A stretch of DNA of 64,000 nucleotides from Clostridia bacterium (GTDB taxonomy: Bacteria; Bacillota; Clostridia; Oscillospirales; Acutalibacteraceae). The translations under genes and the position numbers were made by a program. The notes under the pieces are model-generated. The model worked only from the letters and a program-made list of their open reading frames with translations, was not told where the DNA came from and did not search any database. The stretch is taken from the NCBI GenBank assembly GCA_017410605.1, contig JAFQQN010000021.1:62001-126000 (forward strand). Reading direction: 5' to 3'. Positions 9,099 through 18,506 of the stretch are shown here, in pieces. Positions within the stretch are counted from its first letter, which is position 1; each line of letters starts with the position of its first letter.

Positions 9099-11879
9099 AT
9101 GGAACAGCAGGATTATAACAAAACATTAAATTTGCCGCAGACAGAATTTCCTATGCGTGCAGGTCTTCCTACCAGAGAGCCTGAGGCTCTTAAAGCCTGG
9201 CAGGAGAAAAAACTTTATCATAAACTTATGGAGCATAATGAGGGTAAGCCTCTTTATGTTGTGCACGATGGCCCTCCATATGCAAACGGCATAATTCATT
9301 TGGGTACTGCCCTTAATAAAAGCCTTAAGGATTTTATTCTTCGCTATAAGAATATGTCCGGCTTTAAAGCACCCTATGTGCCCGGTTATGATACACACGG
9401 TCTTCCTACCGAGCTTAAGGCAAGAAAAAAAGCAGGTATGCAGTCCAGTGAGCAAATTTCAAGCCACGAGCTTCGTAAAATCTGCCGTGATTTTGCACTT
9501 GGTTTTGTTGATAGCCAACGGGAACAGTTTGAGCGCCTTGGTGTATTAGGCGAGTGGGAAAACCCTTATCTTACACTTAGCAATGAGTATGTTGCAAAGC
9601 AGATTGAGGTTTTTGGCACTATGGCTAACAAAGGCTATATTTATAAAGGCTTAAAGCCTGTTTATTGGTGCCCTGAATGTCAGACCGCCCTTGCAGAGGC
9701 CGAAATTGAATATGCCGAGGATCCTTGCCATTCTATTTATGTTAAGTTCCGGGTTGCTGATGATTTTGGTAAGCTGCAAAATTTAGGTGCTGATATTTCT
9801 AAAACCTATTTCGTTATTTGGACAACCACCACTTGGACTCTTCCCGGCAACGTTGCTATTTGTGTTGGCCCCGAATATGAATACAGCCTTGTTTCGGCCA
9901 ACGGTGAATATTATGTTATGGCCACCGAGCTTGTTAGTTCAGCTATGAAGGCGGCAAAAATTGAAAGCTTTGAAATTAAGGGAAAAATTAAGGGTAGCGA
10001 GCTTGAACTTATGACTACCAAACACCCCTTTATTGACCGCGAGTCTTTGGTTATTGTGGGCGACCATGTTACTTTAGAAAGTGGTACCGGTTGTGTTCAT
10101 ACTGCTCCCGGTCACGGTGTAGAAGATTTTGAGGTTTGCAGAAAGTATCCTCAAATTCCTATGCTTGTTCCTGTTGACCATAAAGGAATTTTAACTGAAG
10201 AAGCAGGTGAGTTTGCAGGTCTTACTACTGATAAGGCAAATAAGGCTATTGCAATTAAGCTAGATGAAACAAACCATCTTTTTGCTTTAGAAAAAATCAT
10301 TCACCAATATCCTCATTGTTGGCGTTGTAAGTCACCTATACTTTTCCGCGCTACAGAACAGTGGTTCTGCTCAATTTCTGATTTTGCAGACAAGGCTATT
10401 GAGGCTATTAAGTCGGTTAATTGGGTTCCCGGTTGGGGTGAAGACCGCATTGCCGGAATGGTTAAAGACAGAAGCGACTGGTGTATTTCAAGACAACGCA
10501 CCTGGGGTGTTCCTATTCCCATTTTCTATTGTAATGACTGTGGTAAAGAGGTAATTAACCCCGAAACCATCAGCCATGTTGCAAACCTTTTTAGAAAGCA
10601 CGGTGCCGATATTTGGTATGAGGCAGAGGCTAAAGATTTAATGCCTTCCGGCGTTAAGTGTGAATGTGGCTGCGAAGAGTTTAAAAAAGAAACCGACATT
10701 ATGGATGTTTGGTTCGATTCAGGTTCTTCCCATGCGGCTGTTTTAGATACAAGGGATTATCTTAAGTTCCCGGCAGACCTTTATCTTGAGGGTGCCGACC
10801 AGTACAGAGGTTGGTTCCAGTCTTCACTGCTGACCTCTGTTGCTACTAAGGGTGTTGCCCCTTATAAAGAGGTTGTTACCCACGGTTGGGTTGTTGACGG
10901 TGAGGGCAAAAAGATGTCTAAATCATTAGGAAACACCATTATTCCCGATGAGGTTGTTAACCAATACGGTGCAGATATTCTTCGTTTGTGGGTTGCTTCT
11001 TCAGACTATCATGCCGATATTCGTGTTTCTAAAGAAATTTTAAAACAGATGTCTGAAATTTATCGTAAAATTCGTAATACTGCTAGGTTTATTCTTGGTT
11101 GCATTCCGGATTTTGACCCTAATAATGATATGGTTGAAGATTCTGCTTTACAAGAAATTGACCGTTATGCTTTAATGAGAATGCAAGAGGTTGTTAATGC
11201 TTGTATTGATGGTTATGAAAATTATGAATTCCATATGATTTTCCACGCTATTCATAATTTCTGCGTTATTGATATGTCTAACTTCTATTTAGACGTTATT
11301 AAAGACCGTCTTTATACCGAAAAAACCGATAGCCTTACCAGACGTGCTGCTCAGACAACCATCTACCGTATTTTAGATACACTCACAAGACTTGTTGCTC
11401 CTATTCTTGCTTTCACTTCTGAGGAAATTTGGCAGTTTATGCCTCATAGCTCACAGCATAATAGTGAGAGCGTTCTCTTTAACGATATGCCTAAGGCCAA
11501 TAAAAATATTGACGCTGATTTAATGGAAAGATGGAACAAAATTCACCTTATTCGCGATGATGTTAAAAAGGCTCTTGAAGAGGCACGTGCCGCAAAGGTT
11601 ATTGGTGCTTCATTAGACGCCGAGATTACTGTTACCGCCGAGGGCGAGATGTATAGCTTCCTTGAAAGTGTTAAAAACCTCGCAGAGATTTTCATTGTTT
11701 CTAAGGCCAACCTTGTTCAGTCTTCTGAAGGTGAGTTTAAGGGTGAACAGCCAATAGCAGTAACTGTACGCCACGCTTCGGGAGAAAAATGTAGCCGTTG
11801 TTGGATTTATTCTGACACAGTAGGCAGTGATGCAGACCATCCTACAATTTGTGCCCGTTGCGCATCGGTTTTAAAATAA
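9099..11879 (+). CDS. ileS: Isoleucyl-tRNA synthetase
   Basis: IleRS charges tRNA-Ile and edits mischarged valine. The class I signatures are HLGT (residues 67-70, in PYANGIIHLGTALNKS) and KMSKS (605-609). The CP1 editing domain is visible (TTWTLPGN, GTGCVHTAPGHGVEDF). The C-terminus has a CxxC...CxxC zinc-binding motif (CSRCWIYS ... CARC). At 926 aa it is the short bacterial type, normally sensitive to mupirocin (family knowledge). The start follows GAAAGGGAC. There is no room for a T-box leader in the 108 nt before it, which is unusual because Firmicutes ileS often has one. It is the usual neighbour of divIVA and lspA. Confidence 0.97.
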   Translation: MEQQDYNKTLNLPQTEFPMRAGLPTREPEALKAWQEKKLYHKLMEHNEGKPLYVVHDGPPYANGIIHLGTALNKSLKDFILRYKNMSGFKAPYVPGYDTHGLPTELKARKKAGMQSSEQISSHELRKICRDFALGFVDSQREQFERLGVLGEWENPYLTLSNEYVAKQIEVFGTMANKGYIYKGLKPVYWCPECQTALAEAEIEYAEDPCHSIYVKFRVADDFGKLQNLGADISKTYFVIWTTTTWTLPGNVAICVGPEYEYSLVSANGEYYVMATELVSSAMKAAKIESFEIKGKIKGSELELMTTKHPFIDRESLVIVGDHVTLESGTGCVHTAPGHGVEDFEVCRKYPQIPMLVPVDHKGILTEEAGEFAGLTTDKANKAIAIKLDETNHLFALEKIIHQYPHCWRCKSPILFRATEQWFCSISDFADKAIEAIKSVNWVPGWGEDRIAGMVKDRSDWCISRQRTWGVPIPIFYCNDCGKEVINPETISHVANLFRKHGADIWYEAEAKDLMPSGVKCECGCEEFKKETDIMDVWFDSGSSHAAVLDTRDYLKFPADLYLEGADQYRGWFQSSLLTSVATKGVAPYKEVVTHGWVVDGEGKKMSKSLGNTIIPDEVVNQYGADILRLWVASSDYHADIRVSKEILKQMSEIYRKIRNTARFILGCIPDFDPNNDMVEDSALQEIDRYALMRMQEVVNACIDGYENYEFHMIFHAIHNFCVIDMSNFYLDVIKDRLYTEKTDSLTRRAAQTTIYRILDTLTRLVAPILAFTSEEIWQFMPHSSQHNSESVLFNDMPKANKNIDADLMERWNKIHLIRDDVKKALEEARAAKVIGASLDAEITVTAEGEMYSFLESVKNLAEIFIVSKANLVQSSEGEFKGEQPIAVTVRHASGEKCSRCWIYSDTVGSDADHPTICARCASVLK

Positions 11880-11919
11880 ATTATTTAGCTTTGTGGGTAA
11901 CCACAGCGGAGGTTTAGTT

Positions 11920-12450
11920 ATGTTATATTTAATTGCAGGAATTATTTCGGCATTAATCATTTTGGCTGACCAGCTTTCAAAGGCTTACGTTGTTGCAAAC
12001 ATTCCTTTGGCTAATTCTGCTTCTGACACAGCTCCTCTTATTAAAGGCCTTATAGATATTACCCATGTTCATAACAACGGTGGTGCCTGGGGTATGCTAG
12101 GCGGTCATACCTGGATACTTTTGGCACTCACTTTGTTAATTATGATAGTTTGCGTTGCTATGCTTGTTAAGAACGGTTTTAAAAGTAAGACCCTCTTTGT
12201 TTCTATTTGTTTTATATTAGCCGGTGGAATAGGCAATATGATTGACCGTGTTTTCAATGGCGGAATTGTGGTAGATTTTCTACAGTTTCACTTCTGGCCT
12301 GAGTTTCCGGTGTTTAATATAGCCGATATTTTTGTTTGCATTGGAGCAGGTTTACTTTTGCTTTATTATATTTTAGATATATTAAAGGAAAGAAAACTTC
12401 GTAAAGCAAGGTTAATAGAAGCTAATATAATAGCAGAGGAACAGAAATAA
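11920..12450 (+). CDS. lspA: Lipoprotein signal peptidase (prolipoprotein signal peptidase II)
   Basis: LspA cleaves signal peptides of lipoproteins after the lipid has been attached to the +1 Cys. Four membrane helices are visible. Conserved motifs are ADQLSKAYV near the N-terminus, HVHNNGGAWG, GGIGNMIDRVFNGGIVVDF and FNIADIF; the last two hold the catalytic aspartates. I use the ATG at 11920 behind AGCGGAGG (176 aa) instead of the upstream GTG at 11893. The gene follows ileS and precedes an RluD-type enzyme, as in many Firmicutes. The binding protein at 62481 is a predicted substrate. Confidence 0.95.
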   Translation: MLYLIAGIISALIILADQLSKAYVVANIPLANSASDTAPLIKGLIDITHVHNNGGAWGMLGGHTWILLALTLLIMIVCVAMLVKNGFKSKTLFVSICFILAGGIGNMIDRVFNGGIVVDFLQFHFWPEFPVFNIADIFVCIGAGLLLLYYILDILKERKLRKARLIEANIIAEEQK

Positions 12451-12455
12451 TCACT

Positions 12456-13364
12456 ATGGAAGAAATTATCCTGTCGGTTGAGGATTTTTCCGGCAGAATT
12501 GATGCTTTTCTCTCGGTTAAATTAGAGATGACCCGTTCTGCAGTATCTAAGCTCATAGAAAATAAAATGGTAGTTTTAAACGGTAAAGCTGTTTCCAAAA
12601 GTGCAAAGCTTAAATTAGGGGACAGCATTACCGTCACTCTGCCAGACCCTGTTTCTCCCGACATTTTGGCTGAAGATATTCCGTTAGAAATTGTTTATGA
12701 AGATGACGACCTTTTAGTCGTTAATAAGCCAAAGGGTATGGTGGTGCATCCGGCACCCGGTAACTATAACGGAACCTTGGTTAACGCTTTAATGCACCAC
12801 TGTAAGGATAGCCTTTCGGGTATTAACGGTGTTTTGCGTCCGGGCATTGTTCACCGCATAGACAAAGATACCAGCGGTCTTTTAATAGTTGCCAAAAACG
12901 ACCGTGCGCATAATCATCTTGCCGCTCAAATTAAAGAACATTCCTTTACGAGAGAATATGAGGCCGTTGCCATTGGGCGTTTTAAAGAGCTTGAGGGTGA
13001 TGTAAATTTACCAATCGGCCGCCACCCGGTTAAACGTAAACAAATGGCCGTAACCTATGAGAACAGCAAACCGGCAAAAACACATTATAAAGTTTTATCG
13101 CAAACAGATAAGCTTTCTCACCTAAGGCTTACACTTTTTACCGGTCGTACGCACCAAATTAGGGTGCATATGTCTTATTTAGGTCACCCAATAGCGGGGG
13201 ATGTTGTTTATAGTAAAGCAGGTGCTCAATATAAAAAATTAAACGGACAGTGTTTACATGCTAAGAAGATTGGGTTTATTCACCCATCTTCAGAAAAATA
13301 TATTGAGTTTGAAAGTGAACTGCCGGAGTATTTTAAGATGTTTTTAAAGGAGCAAGGCTTTTAA
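12456..13364 (+). CDS. RluD-type large-subunit pseudouridine synthase
   Basis: This is a RluA/RluD-family enzyme that isomerises uridine to pseudouridine in 23S rRNA. The N-terminal S4 domain (residues about 10-75, RIDAFLSVKLEMTRSAVSKLIE) is followed by the catalytic domain with LLVVNKPKGMVVHPAPG and the HRIDKDTSGLL active-site motif (catalytic Asp D136). FTGRTHQIRVHMSYLGHPI is near the C-terminus. At 302 aa it is typical. It corresponds to the gene next to lspA in Bacillus (ylyB); which uridines it modifies cannot be told from sequence. Its stop overlaps the next start (TAATG), so the two genes are coupled. Confidence 0.93.
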   Translation: MEEIILSVEDFSGRIDAFLSVKLEMTRSAVSKLIENKMVVLNGKAVSKSAKLKLGDSITVTLPDPVSPDILAEDIPLEIVYEDDDLLVVNKPKGMVVHPAPGNYNGTLVNALMHHCKDSLSGINGVLRPGIVHRIDKDTSGLLIVAKNDRAHNHLAAQIKEHSFTREYEAVAIGRFKELEGDVNLPIGRHPVKRKQMAVTYENSKPAKTHYKVLSQTDKLSHLRLTLFTGRTHQIRVHMSYLGHPIAGDVVYSKAGAQYKKLNGQCLHAKKIGFIHPSSEKYIEFESELPEYFKMFLKEQGF

Positions 13365-14176
13365 TGGGGTTTTTTGATGGCTGTATTTTGGCTTCGGATA
13401 TTGACGGCACTTTATTGCTTGATGGCCGTATTCCAAAGAATAATTTAGAAAAAATTGAATGGTTTAAATCTGAGGGGGGAATTTTCACCCTTTCAACTGG
13501 TCGTACCGTAAATGCTACAAAATATAGCTATGAGCTTTCTCATGCTAATGCACCGGTAATTACTTACCACGGCGGTGCAATTTATGATTACGAGCAAGAG
13601 AAATTTATTTACCATAAAACATTGCCTTTAATAAGTAGAAGCTTTATGAAAGAAATTATGGAAGAATTTCCAAGTATCGGTGTAGAGGTTCACAGCGGCT
13701 TAAAGCTTTACGATATAAGGCCTAATAAAATTACCTATCACCATGTTGAATATGAAGCTCTTTCCTTTGATAATATACCTGAAAATTATGAGCAACAAGA
13801 CTGGACAAAGGTTTTGTTTGGTGTTGAAGACGAGAATGATTTAAGGCTTCTGAGTGAATTTTCAAAGAAATTTGAAGGTCAAGGCTGTAGGTTTATGGTT
13901 ACCCAAAACAAAGAAAATGCCCGTTATTTTGAAATGGTTCCAGAAGAGGTAAATAAAGGCGATGCGCTTTTATTTTTGAAGGATTATTTTAATTGCCATA
14001 CCGCTTATGGTATAGGTGATTATTTTAATGATACCGAGCTTATTTTAAAGGCGGACCTCAGTGCTGTCACAAAGGATGCGCCAAGTGAACTTAAAAATAT
14101 GGCAGATTATGTAACATGTTCCTGTGAAGAGGGTGCAGTTGCTGATTTTATTGTTTATTTGAAAGGAAGTAAATAA
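13364..14176 (+). CDS. HAD-superfamily phosphatase, Cof type
   Basis: A Cof-type (class IIB cap) haloacid dehalogenase phosphatase, probably acting on a small phosphorylated metabolite. Motif I is SDIDGTLL with nucleophile D12, motif II is TLSTGRT, and motifs III/IV are NKGDALLFL and GIGDYFNDTELI. The substrate cannot be predicted. It overlaps the pseudouridine synthase stop and the transketolase start, both as TAATG, so it sits in a tightly coupled run. At 270 aa it is normal for the family. Confidence 0.88.
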   Translation: MGFFDGCILASDIDGTLLLDGRIPKNNLEKIEWFKSEGGIFTLSTGRTVNATKYSYELSHANAPVITYHGGAIYDYEQEKFIYHKTLPLISRSFMKEIMEEFPSIGVEVHSGLKLYDIRPNKITYHHVEYEALSFDNIPENYEQQDWTKVLFGVEDENDLRLLSEFSKKFEGQGCRFMVTQNKENARYFEMVPEEVNKGDALLFLKDYFNCHTAYGIGDYFNDTELILKADLSAVTKDAPSELKNMADYVTCSCEEGAVADFIVYLKGSK

Positions 14177-15021
14177 TGGACAACTTAACACAAAAACAAT
14201 TGAAGATTACTGCTTGTAAGGTGCGCCAAGGTATTATTGAAGCAGTGCATGGTGCAAAATCCGGTCATCCGGGTGGTTCACTTTCTATTGCAGATGTTTT
14301 AACATATTTGTATTTTGAGAAGATGAATATTGACCCTACAGATACCAAAAAGGCCGACCGTGACCGTTTTGTTCTTTCTAAAGGACACGCGGCGCCGGCG
14401 TTATATTCTGTTCTTGCTAACCGCGGTTACTTTGCGGTTGAAGAACTTAAAAATCTTCGCCATATTGGAAGCTTTCTTCAAGGACACCCCGATATGAAGA
14501 ATATTCCTGGTGTTGATATGTCCTCCGGTTCTTTAGGTCAAGGCATTTCTGCCGCTTGTGGAATGGCTTTGTCTGCAAAGCATTTTGGTGATACTTTTAA
14601 GGTTTATACTATTGTTGGTGACGGTGAAAGTGAAGAGGGTCAGGTTTGGGAAGCTGCTATGTTTGCTGCCGCCAAAAAGCTTAATAATCTTATTGCATTT
14701 ATTGATATTAACGGTCTTCAAATTGACGGTACCGTTGAAGAGGTTAACTCACCTCTGCCTTTAGATAAAAAGTTTGAGGCCTTTGGCTGGAGGGTTATTG
14801 TTATAGACGGACACAATTTTGAGCAAATTGAGTCGGCCGTTAAATCTGCTTATGAGGAAACCGAGCGTCCAACTGCAATTTTAATGAACACCATAAAGGG
14901 TAAGGGTGTTTCTTTTATGGAAAATCAGGTTGGTTGGCACGGTTCTGCCCCCAATGACGAACAATATGAAGTTGCTATGGAAGAGCTTAAAAACGCTCTT
15001 GCAGAACTAGAAGCAGAATAA
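14176..15021 (+). CDS. Transketolase, N-terminal (TPP-binding) subunit
   Basis: This is the thiamine-diphosphate binding half of a two-gene transketolase, which moves two-carbon ketol units in the pentose phosphate pathway. Motifs are SGHPGGSLSIADVLTYLYF, SKGHAAPALYS, GSLGQGISAACGMAL, VGDGESEEGQVWEAA (Mg-TPP site) and a C-terminal IKGKGVSFMEN. At 281 aa it matches the split type common in Clostridia and archaea. The C-terminal half follows after 16 nt. Together they would make an alpha2beta2-like enzyme. Confidence 0.95.
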   Translation: MDNLTQKQLKITACKVRQGIIEAVHGAKSGHPGGSLSIADVLTYLYFEKMNIDPTDTKKADRDRFVLSKGHAAPALYSVLANRGYFAVEELKNLRHIGSFLQGHPDMKNIPGVDMSSGSLGQGISAACGMALSAKHFGDTFKVYTIVGDGESEEGQVWEAAMFAAAKKLNNLIAFIDINGLQIDGTVEEVNSPLPLDKKFEAFGWRVIVIDGHNFEQIESAVKSAYEETERPTAILMNTIKGKGVSFMENQVGWHGSAPNDEQYEVAMEELKNALAELEAE

Positions 15022-15037
15022 TAGGAGGTTGGTTAAG

Positions 15038-15979
15038 ATGGCAGATGTTAAAAAAATTGCAACCAGAGATAGCTATGGCAACGCTTTGGTAGAGCTTGGT
15101 AATTTGCATGATGATTTTGTTGTTTTAGACGCCGACCTTGCCGCCGCCACTAAAACAGGAATCTTTAAAAAGGCTTTTCCTGAGCGTTTTTACGATTGTG
15201 GTATTGCTGAGCAAAATATGATGAGCATTGCAGCAGGCATTGCCGCTACAGGCAAAAAGGTGTTTGCAAGTTCCTTTGCAATGTTTGCGTCCGGCAGAGC
15301 ATTTGAGCAGGTTAGAAACTCTATTGGATATCCTCACCTTAATGTAGTTATAGGAGCAACCCATGCCGGAATTTCTGTTGGTGAAGACGGTGCAACTCAC
15401 CAGTGTTGCGAAGATATTGCTTTAATGCGAACCATTCCCGGTATGACAGTTATTAATCCCGCAGATGATACCGAAGCCAGACTGGCAGTTTTTGCTGCAT
15501 ATGAACATAACGGCCCTGTTTATATTCGTTTTGGTCGCCTCGCGGTACCTGTTGTTTTTGGTGATGATTATAAGTTTGAAATTGGCAAGGGCGTAACACT
15601 TAAAGATGGCGATGACATTACAGTTATTGCAAGTGGTCTTATGGTAGGTGAATCCCTTAAGGCTTATGATATGTTACAAGAAAAGGGCGTTAGTGCCAGA
15701 ATTATTAATATGCCTACAATTAAGCCTATTGATGAAGAAATTATAATTAAGGCAGCTAAAGAAACCGGCAAAATTGTTACTGTTGAGGAACATTCTGTTA
15801 TTGGCGGTTTAGGCTCTGCAGTGTGCGATGTTGTTTGTGCTAACTGCCCCGTTCCGGTAATTAAAATAGGTGTGAATGACACCTTTGGTCATTCCGGTCC
15901 TGCAGTTGAACTGCTCAAGAACTTTGGTCTTTCAGCTGAAAATATTGTTGATACCGTTTTAAAGGCTCTTAATAAATAG
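15038..15979 (+). CDS. Transketolase, C-terminal (pyrimidine-binding) subunit
   Basis: Second half of the split transketolase. It carries the pyrimidine-binding and C-terminal domains: DCGIAEQNMMSIAAGIA with the catalytic Glu of the TPP aminopyrimidine site, THAGISVGEDGATHQCCEDIALMR, and VEEHSVIGGLGSAV near the C-terminus. I start at the ATG at 15038, 9 nt after AGGAGG (15023-15028), giving 313 aa. A strong hairpin terminator 12 nt after the stop closes the operon. Confidence 0.95.
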   Translation: MADVKKIATRDSYGNALVELGNLHDDFVVLDADLAAATKTGIFKKAFPERFYDCGIAEQNMMSIAAGIAATGKKVFASSFAMFASGRAFEQVRNSIGYPHLNVVIGATHAGISVGEDGATHQCCEDIALMRTIPGMTVINPADDTEARLAVFAAYEHNGPVYIRFGRLAVPVVFGDDYKFEIGKGVTLKDGDDITVIASGLMVGESLKAYDMLQEKGVSARIINMPTIKPIDEEIIIKAAKETGKIVTVEEHSVIGGLGSAVCDVVCANCPVPVIKIGVNDTFGHSGPAVELLKNFGLSAENIVDTVLKALNK

Positions 15980-15990
15980 GTTTGTTTCAT

Positions 15991-16030
15991 TAAAAAAACC
16001 GGCAACCAAAATTTTTGGTTGCCGGTTTTT
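15991..16030. terminator. Bidirectional terminator between transketolase and secF
   Basis: A near-perfect inverted repeat centred at 16010/16011 has A7 on the left and T6 on the right, so it would work in both directions. It ends the plus-strand transketolase operon and can back up termination of the minus-strand secDF operon. Confidence 0.9.
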
Positions 16031-16041
16031 TGCATAAAATA

Positions 16042-16063
16042 AACACCCCGTATAATCGGGGTG
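16042..16063 (-). terminator. Terminator-like hairpin after secF
   Basis: ACACCCCG (16042-16049) pairs with CGGGGTGT (16056-16063) over a 6-nt loop. On the minus strand it is followed by a T-rich tract. It lies 27 nt beyond the secF stop. Confidence 0.65.
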
Positions 16064-16089
16064 TAAATTAAAATAATTTAGTTAGTGGT

Positions 16090-17031
16090 TTATGCTGCGT
16101 TTTTTGCTTTAGAATTTTTGTTGAATTTACTTTGCCACTTATACCACAGGGGGCAAGAGAGGGCAACGGAAGAAACACAACCGGAAACAATACCAACAGC
16201 CATAGGAATAGCAAAGCTACGAAGACTAACTAAACCAAAAATTTCTGCTACTATGATAACAGTAACAATTGCGGCCAAGGTTGCAACAGATGTTTTAATG
16301 GTTCTGCCAAGTGACTGATTGATGCTTGCGTTAACTCTCTCATAGAAGTTCATAGAGGGATACATTTTAGTATTTTCTCTTAGGCGGTCGTAAATAACGA
16401 TTGTATCATTAAGAGAATAGCCGAGAATGGTAAGAATAACAGACATAAAGTTCGAATCAATCTCAAGCCTAAAGAATACACAGGTACAAAAAGCAATTAA
16501 ACAATCTAACAAAAGTGAAAGAAGAGAAAATAAACCAGCCGAAACACCGCCAATTTTTCTAAAGCGAATGCCAACATAAATTACAACAAGAATACTTGCT
16601 AATAAAACAGCAACCAAACACTTTAAGAAGAATGTACCTGCAACAGTGGGGCTAACAGAGTTAGAATCTCCAATAGCTACATTATTATCCTTAAATTTGG
16701 TGGTAAGAGCGTTTAGCATTTTGCTTTGTAAATCTGCGGAAACAGATTCGTCTGAAACTAAGGTAACAACAAGTTTTTTAGAAGAATCGTTATAACCGGC
16801 GCTTTCGGTAACGGTAACATCGGTTTTTAGCGTGTCTTTAATAACAGTGGTTGCTTCCTCAAGCTTTAACTCACCCGAATAGGTGTAGGTGAACATTGTT
16901 CCGCCCTTAAAATCAATACTTAAATTTGCACCAAAAATTGAGAATATTACAACACCAATGAGTATAATAGCTGCATATCCAATAATAAAATATTTGCAGT
17001 TTTTAATAAAATCAAATTTCTTACTTTGCAT
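16090..17031 (-). CDS. secF: Protein translocase subunit SecF
   Basis: SecF, with SecD, uses the proton motive force to help SecYEG complete protein export. Visible are a first membrane helix (about residues 16-38), DFKGGTMFTYTY after it, an extracytoplasmic domain, and the block of membrane helices with the SecF signatures SVILTILGYSLNDTIVIYDRLREN and NQSLGRTIKTS. I choose the ATG at 17031, 8 nt after GGAGG; the longer frame starting at 17085 runs back into secD. This gives 313 aa and an 11-nt overlap with the secD stop, so the pair is translationally coupled. Confidence 0.95.
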   Translation of the reverse strand: MQSKKFDFIKNCKYFIIGYAAIILIGVVIFSIFGANLSIDFKGGTMFTYTYSGELKLEEATTVIKDTLKTDVTVTESAGYNDSSKKLVVTLVSDESVSADLQSKMLNALTTKFKDNNVAIGDSNSVSPTVAGTFFLKCLVAVLLASILVVIYVGIRFRKIGGVSAGLFSLLSLLLDCLIAFCTCVFFRLEIDSNFMSVILTILGYSLNDTIVIYDRLRENTKMYPSMNFYERVNASINQSLGRTIKTSVATLAAIVTVIIVAEIFGLVSLRSFAIPMAVGIVSGCVSSVALSCPLWYKWQSKFNKNSKAKNAA

Positions 17032-18406
17032 TTTTGGCACCTCCATATAACCAGGGTTTGCGCAAGAACTTAAAGCGAGAAACACTTCTTAGCATTGCAC
17101 GAGAAGCATAAACACCCATAATCATATTGAAGATAACACCAATAAGAAGGGTGTAACCGAATGAATAAATAGAACCGGTAACTGAAGAACCAAAGAACTG
17201 CATAATGGGTGAGAAAAGTTTGCCCATTAATGTGTCAGAGGTACCGAACGCACCCATTAACACAGCGGCAACAATGAAAACAGTTACGTTTCCGTCTAAA
17301 ACTGCATTAAAGCTGTTTTCAAAACCTGCTTCAATAGCACCGTCAATGGTCTTGCCTTTAGCAAATTCTTCTTTAATGCGTTCAGATGCAATAACGTTAG
17401 CGTCAACACCCATACCGATTGAAAGAATAATACCGGCTATACCGGGTATGGTCATTGTAACACCGTTAATGCCCGAAATAAAGCCTGAAGCCGCGGCAAT
17501 CATACCGGCAACCTGTCCGCAAAGGGCAATAGAGGTAATAATACCCGGTAGACGGAACATAAATATCATAATTATACAAACTATACCAAATGCGATAATA
17601 CCGGCAAGGGTCATAACATTAAGAGCCTGAGAACCAAGGGTGGGGCTGATAATTTGAAGCTTAGAGTTATCAACGGTAAGCGCAAAGGGAAGAGAACCTG
17701 CGTTTATTTTGGCTGCAAGGTCTTGTGCTGAATCGGCATCAAAATCACCCGAAATAATTGCTTCGCCGTTGGTAATAACATCGTTAACGGTAGGAGCTGA
17801 AAGCATTGTTTCATCCATCCAAATAGAAATAACACTGCCCTTTAAACGCTCAGTTGCCGAAGCAAACTTAGCAGAACCGTCTTTGGTAAGCTTAAGTTGA
17901 ACGCAATATCCGTTTTCTTCGGTGTAGCCTGCAGTAGCCGATTCAATATCTGCGGCACCTTGAAGAAGAACCTTAGCACTGTCTTCGCCCTCGCAGAATT
18001 TTAATACAGCTGTTTCGCCGAGCTCGGCAATAGCGGTTGTTGGGTCAAAATCGGTCTCGCCGGATTTCCAGGGGAAACGAACGATAACCTGTTTGTTTTT
18101 AGAATCGGTACGAACCTCACTTTCGGTAATACCCTGGTTTACCAAGCGGGTTTCTATAATTTCCTTAGCCGAGTCCATATCCTGTTGGGTAATGTTACCT
18201 GTTTTAGTATCAGGCATAAAAATTGCTTCAACACCGCCGCTGATATCAATACCCCAACGTATATCGTCAGCGCCTTTAAAGTAAACAGTTCTTTTGTCGC
18301 CGTAGTAGTTGTCAATTCCAAAAAATGAAATATATGTAACCGCAAAAATCAGAATTGCAACAACAAAGAAAACTAATTTTTTGGCGCCTTTGTTTCTTCT
18401 TTTCAT
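17021..18406 (-). CDS. secD: Protein translocase subunit SecD
   Basis: SecD is the partner of SecF in the auxiliary export complex. The N-terminal membrane helix (residues about 10-31) is followed by DIRWGIDISGGVEAIF, the large extracytoplasmic domain, and the C-terminal helices with GIIAFGIVC, IPGIAGIILSIGMGVDANVIASERIKEE and the DGNVTVFI segment. At 461 aa it is normal. The ribosome binding site is AGGAGG. A clear SigA-type promoter lies upstream. There is no yajC next to it. Confidence 0.95.
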   Translation of the reverse strand: MKRRNKGAKKLVFFVVAILIFAVTYISFFGIDNYYGDKRTVYFKGADDIRWGIDISGGVEAIFMPDTKTGNITQQDMDSAKEIIETRLVNQGITESEVRTDSKNKQVIVRFPWKSGETDFDPTTAIAELGETAVLKFCEGEDSAKVLLQGAADIESATAGYTEENGYCVQLKLTKDGSAKFASATERLKGSVISIWMDETMLSAPTVNDVITNGEAIISGDFDADSAQDLAAKINAGSLPFALTVDNSKLQIISPTLGSQALNVMTLAGIIAFGIVCIIMIFMFRLPGIITSIALCGQVAGMIAAASGFISGINGVTMTIPGIAGIILSIGMGVDANVIASERIKEEFAKGKTIDGAIEAGFENSFNAVLDGNVTVFIVAAVLMGAFGTSDTLMGKLFSPIMQFFGSSVTGSIYSFGYTLLIGVIFNMIMGVYASRAMLRSVSRFKFLRKPWLYGGAKNAK

Positions 18407-18458
18407 TGGCTTGTCCTCCTTTGAAATTAAGGTTAAATAACTAACCTATAATAAAGTT

Positions 18459-18487
18459 ATTATATATTTTTTTGTGTAAAAAGTCAA
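18459..18487 (-). promoter_or_regulatory. SigA-type promoter of secDF
   Basis: Read on the minus strand: TTGACT (18487-18482), 17-bp spacer, TATAAT (18464-18459). It lies 53 bp upstream of the secD start. The hexamers and the spacing are close to consensus. Confidence 0.75.
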
Positions 18488-18506
18488 TAAAATATTATGG
18501 TAATTT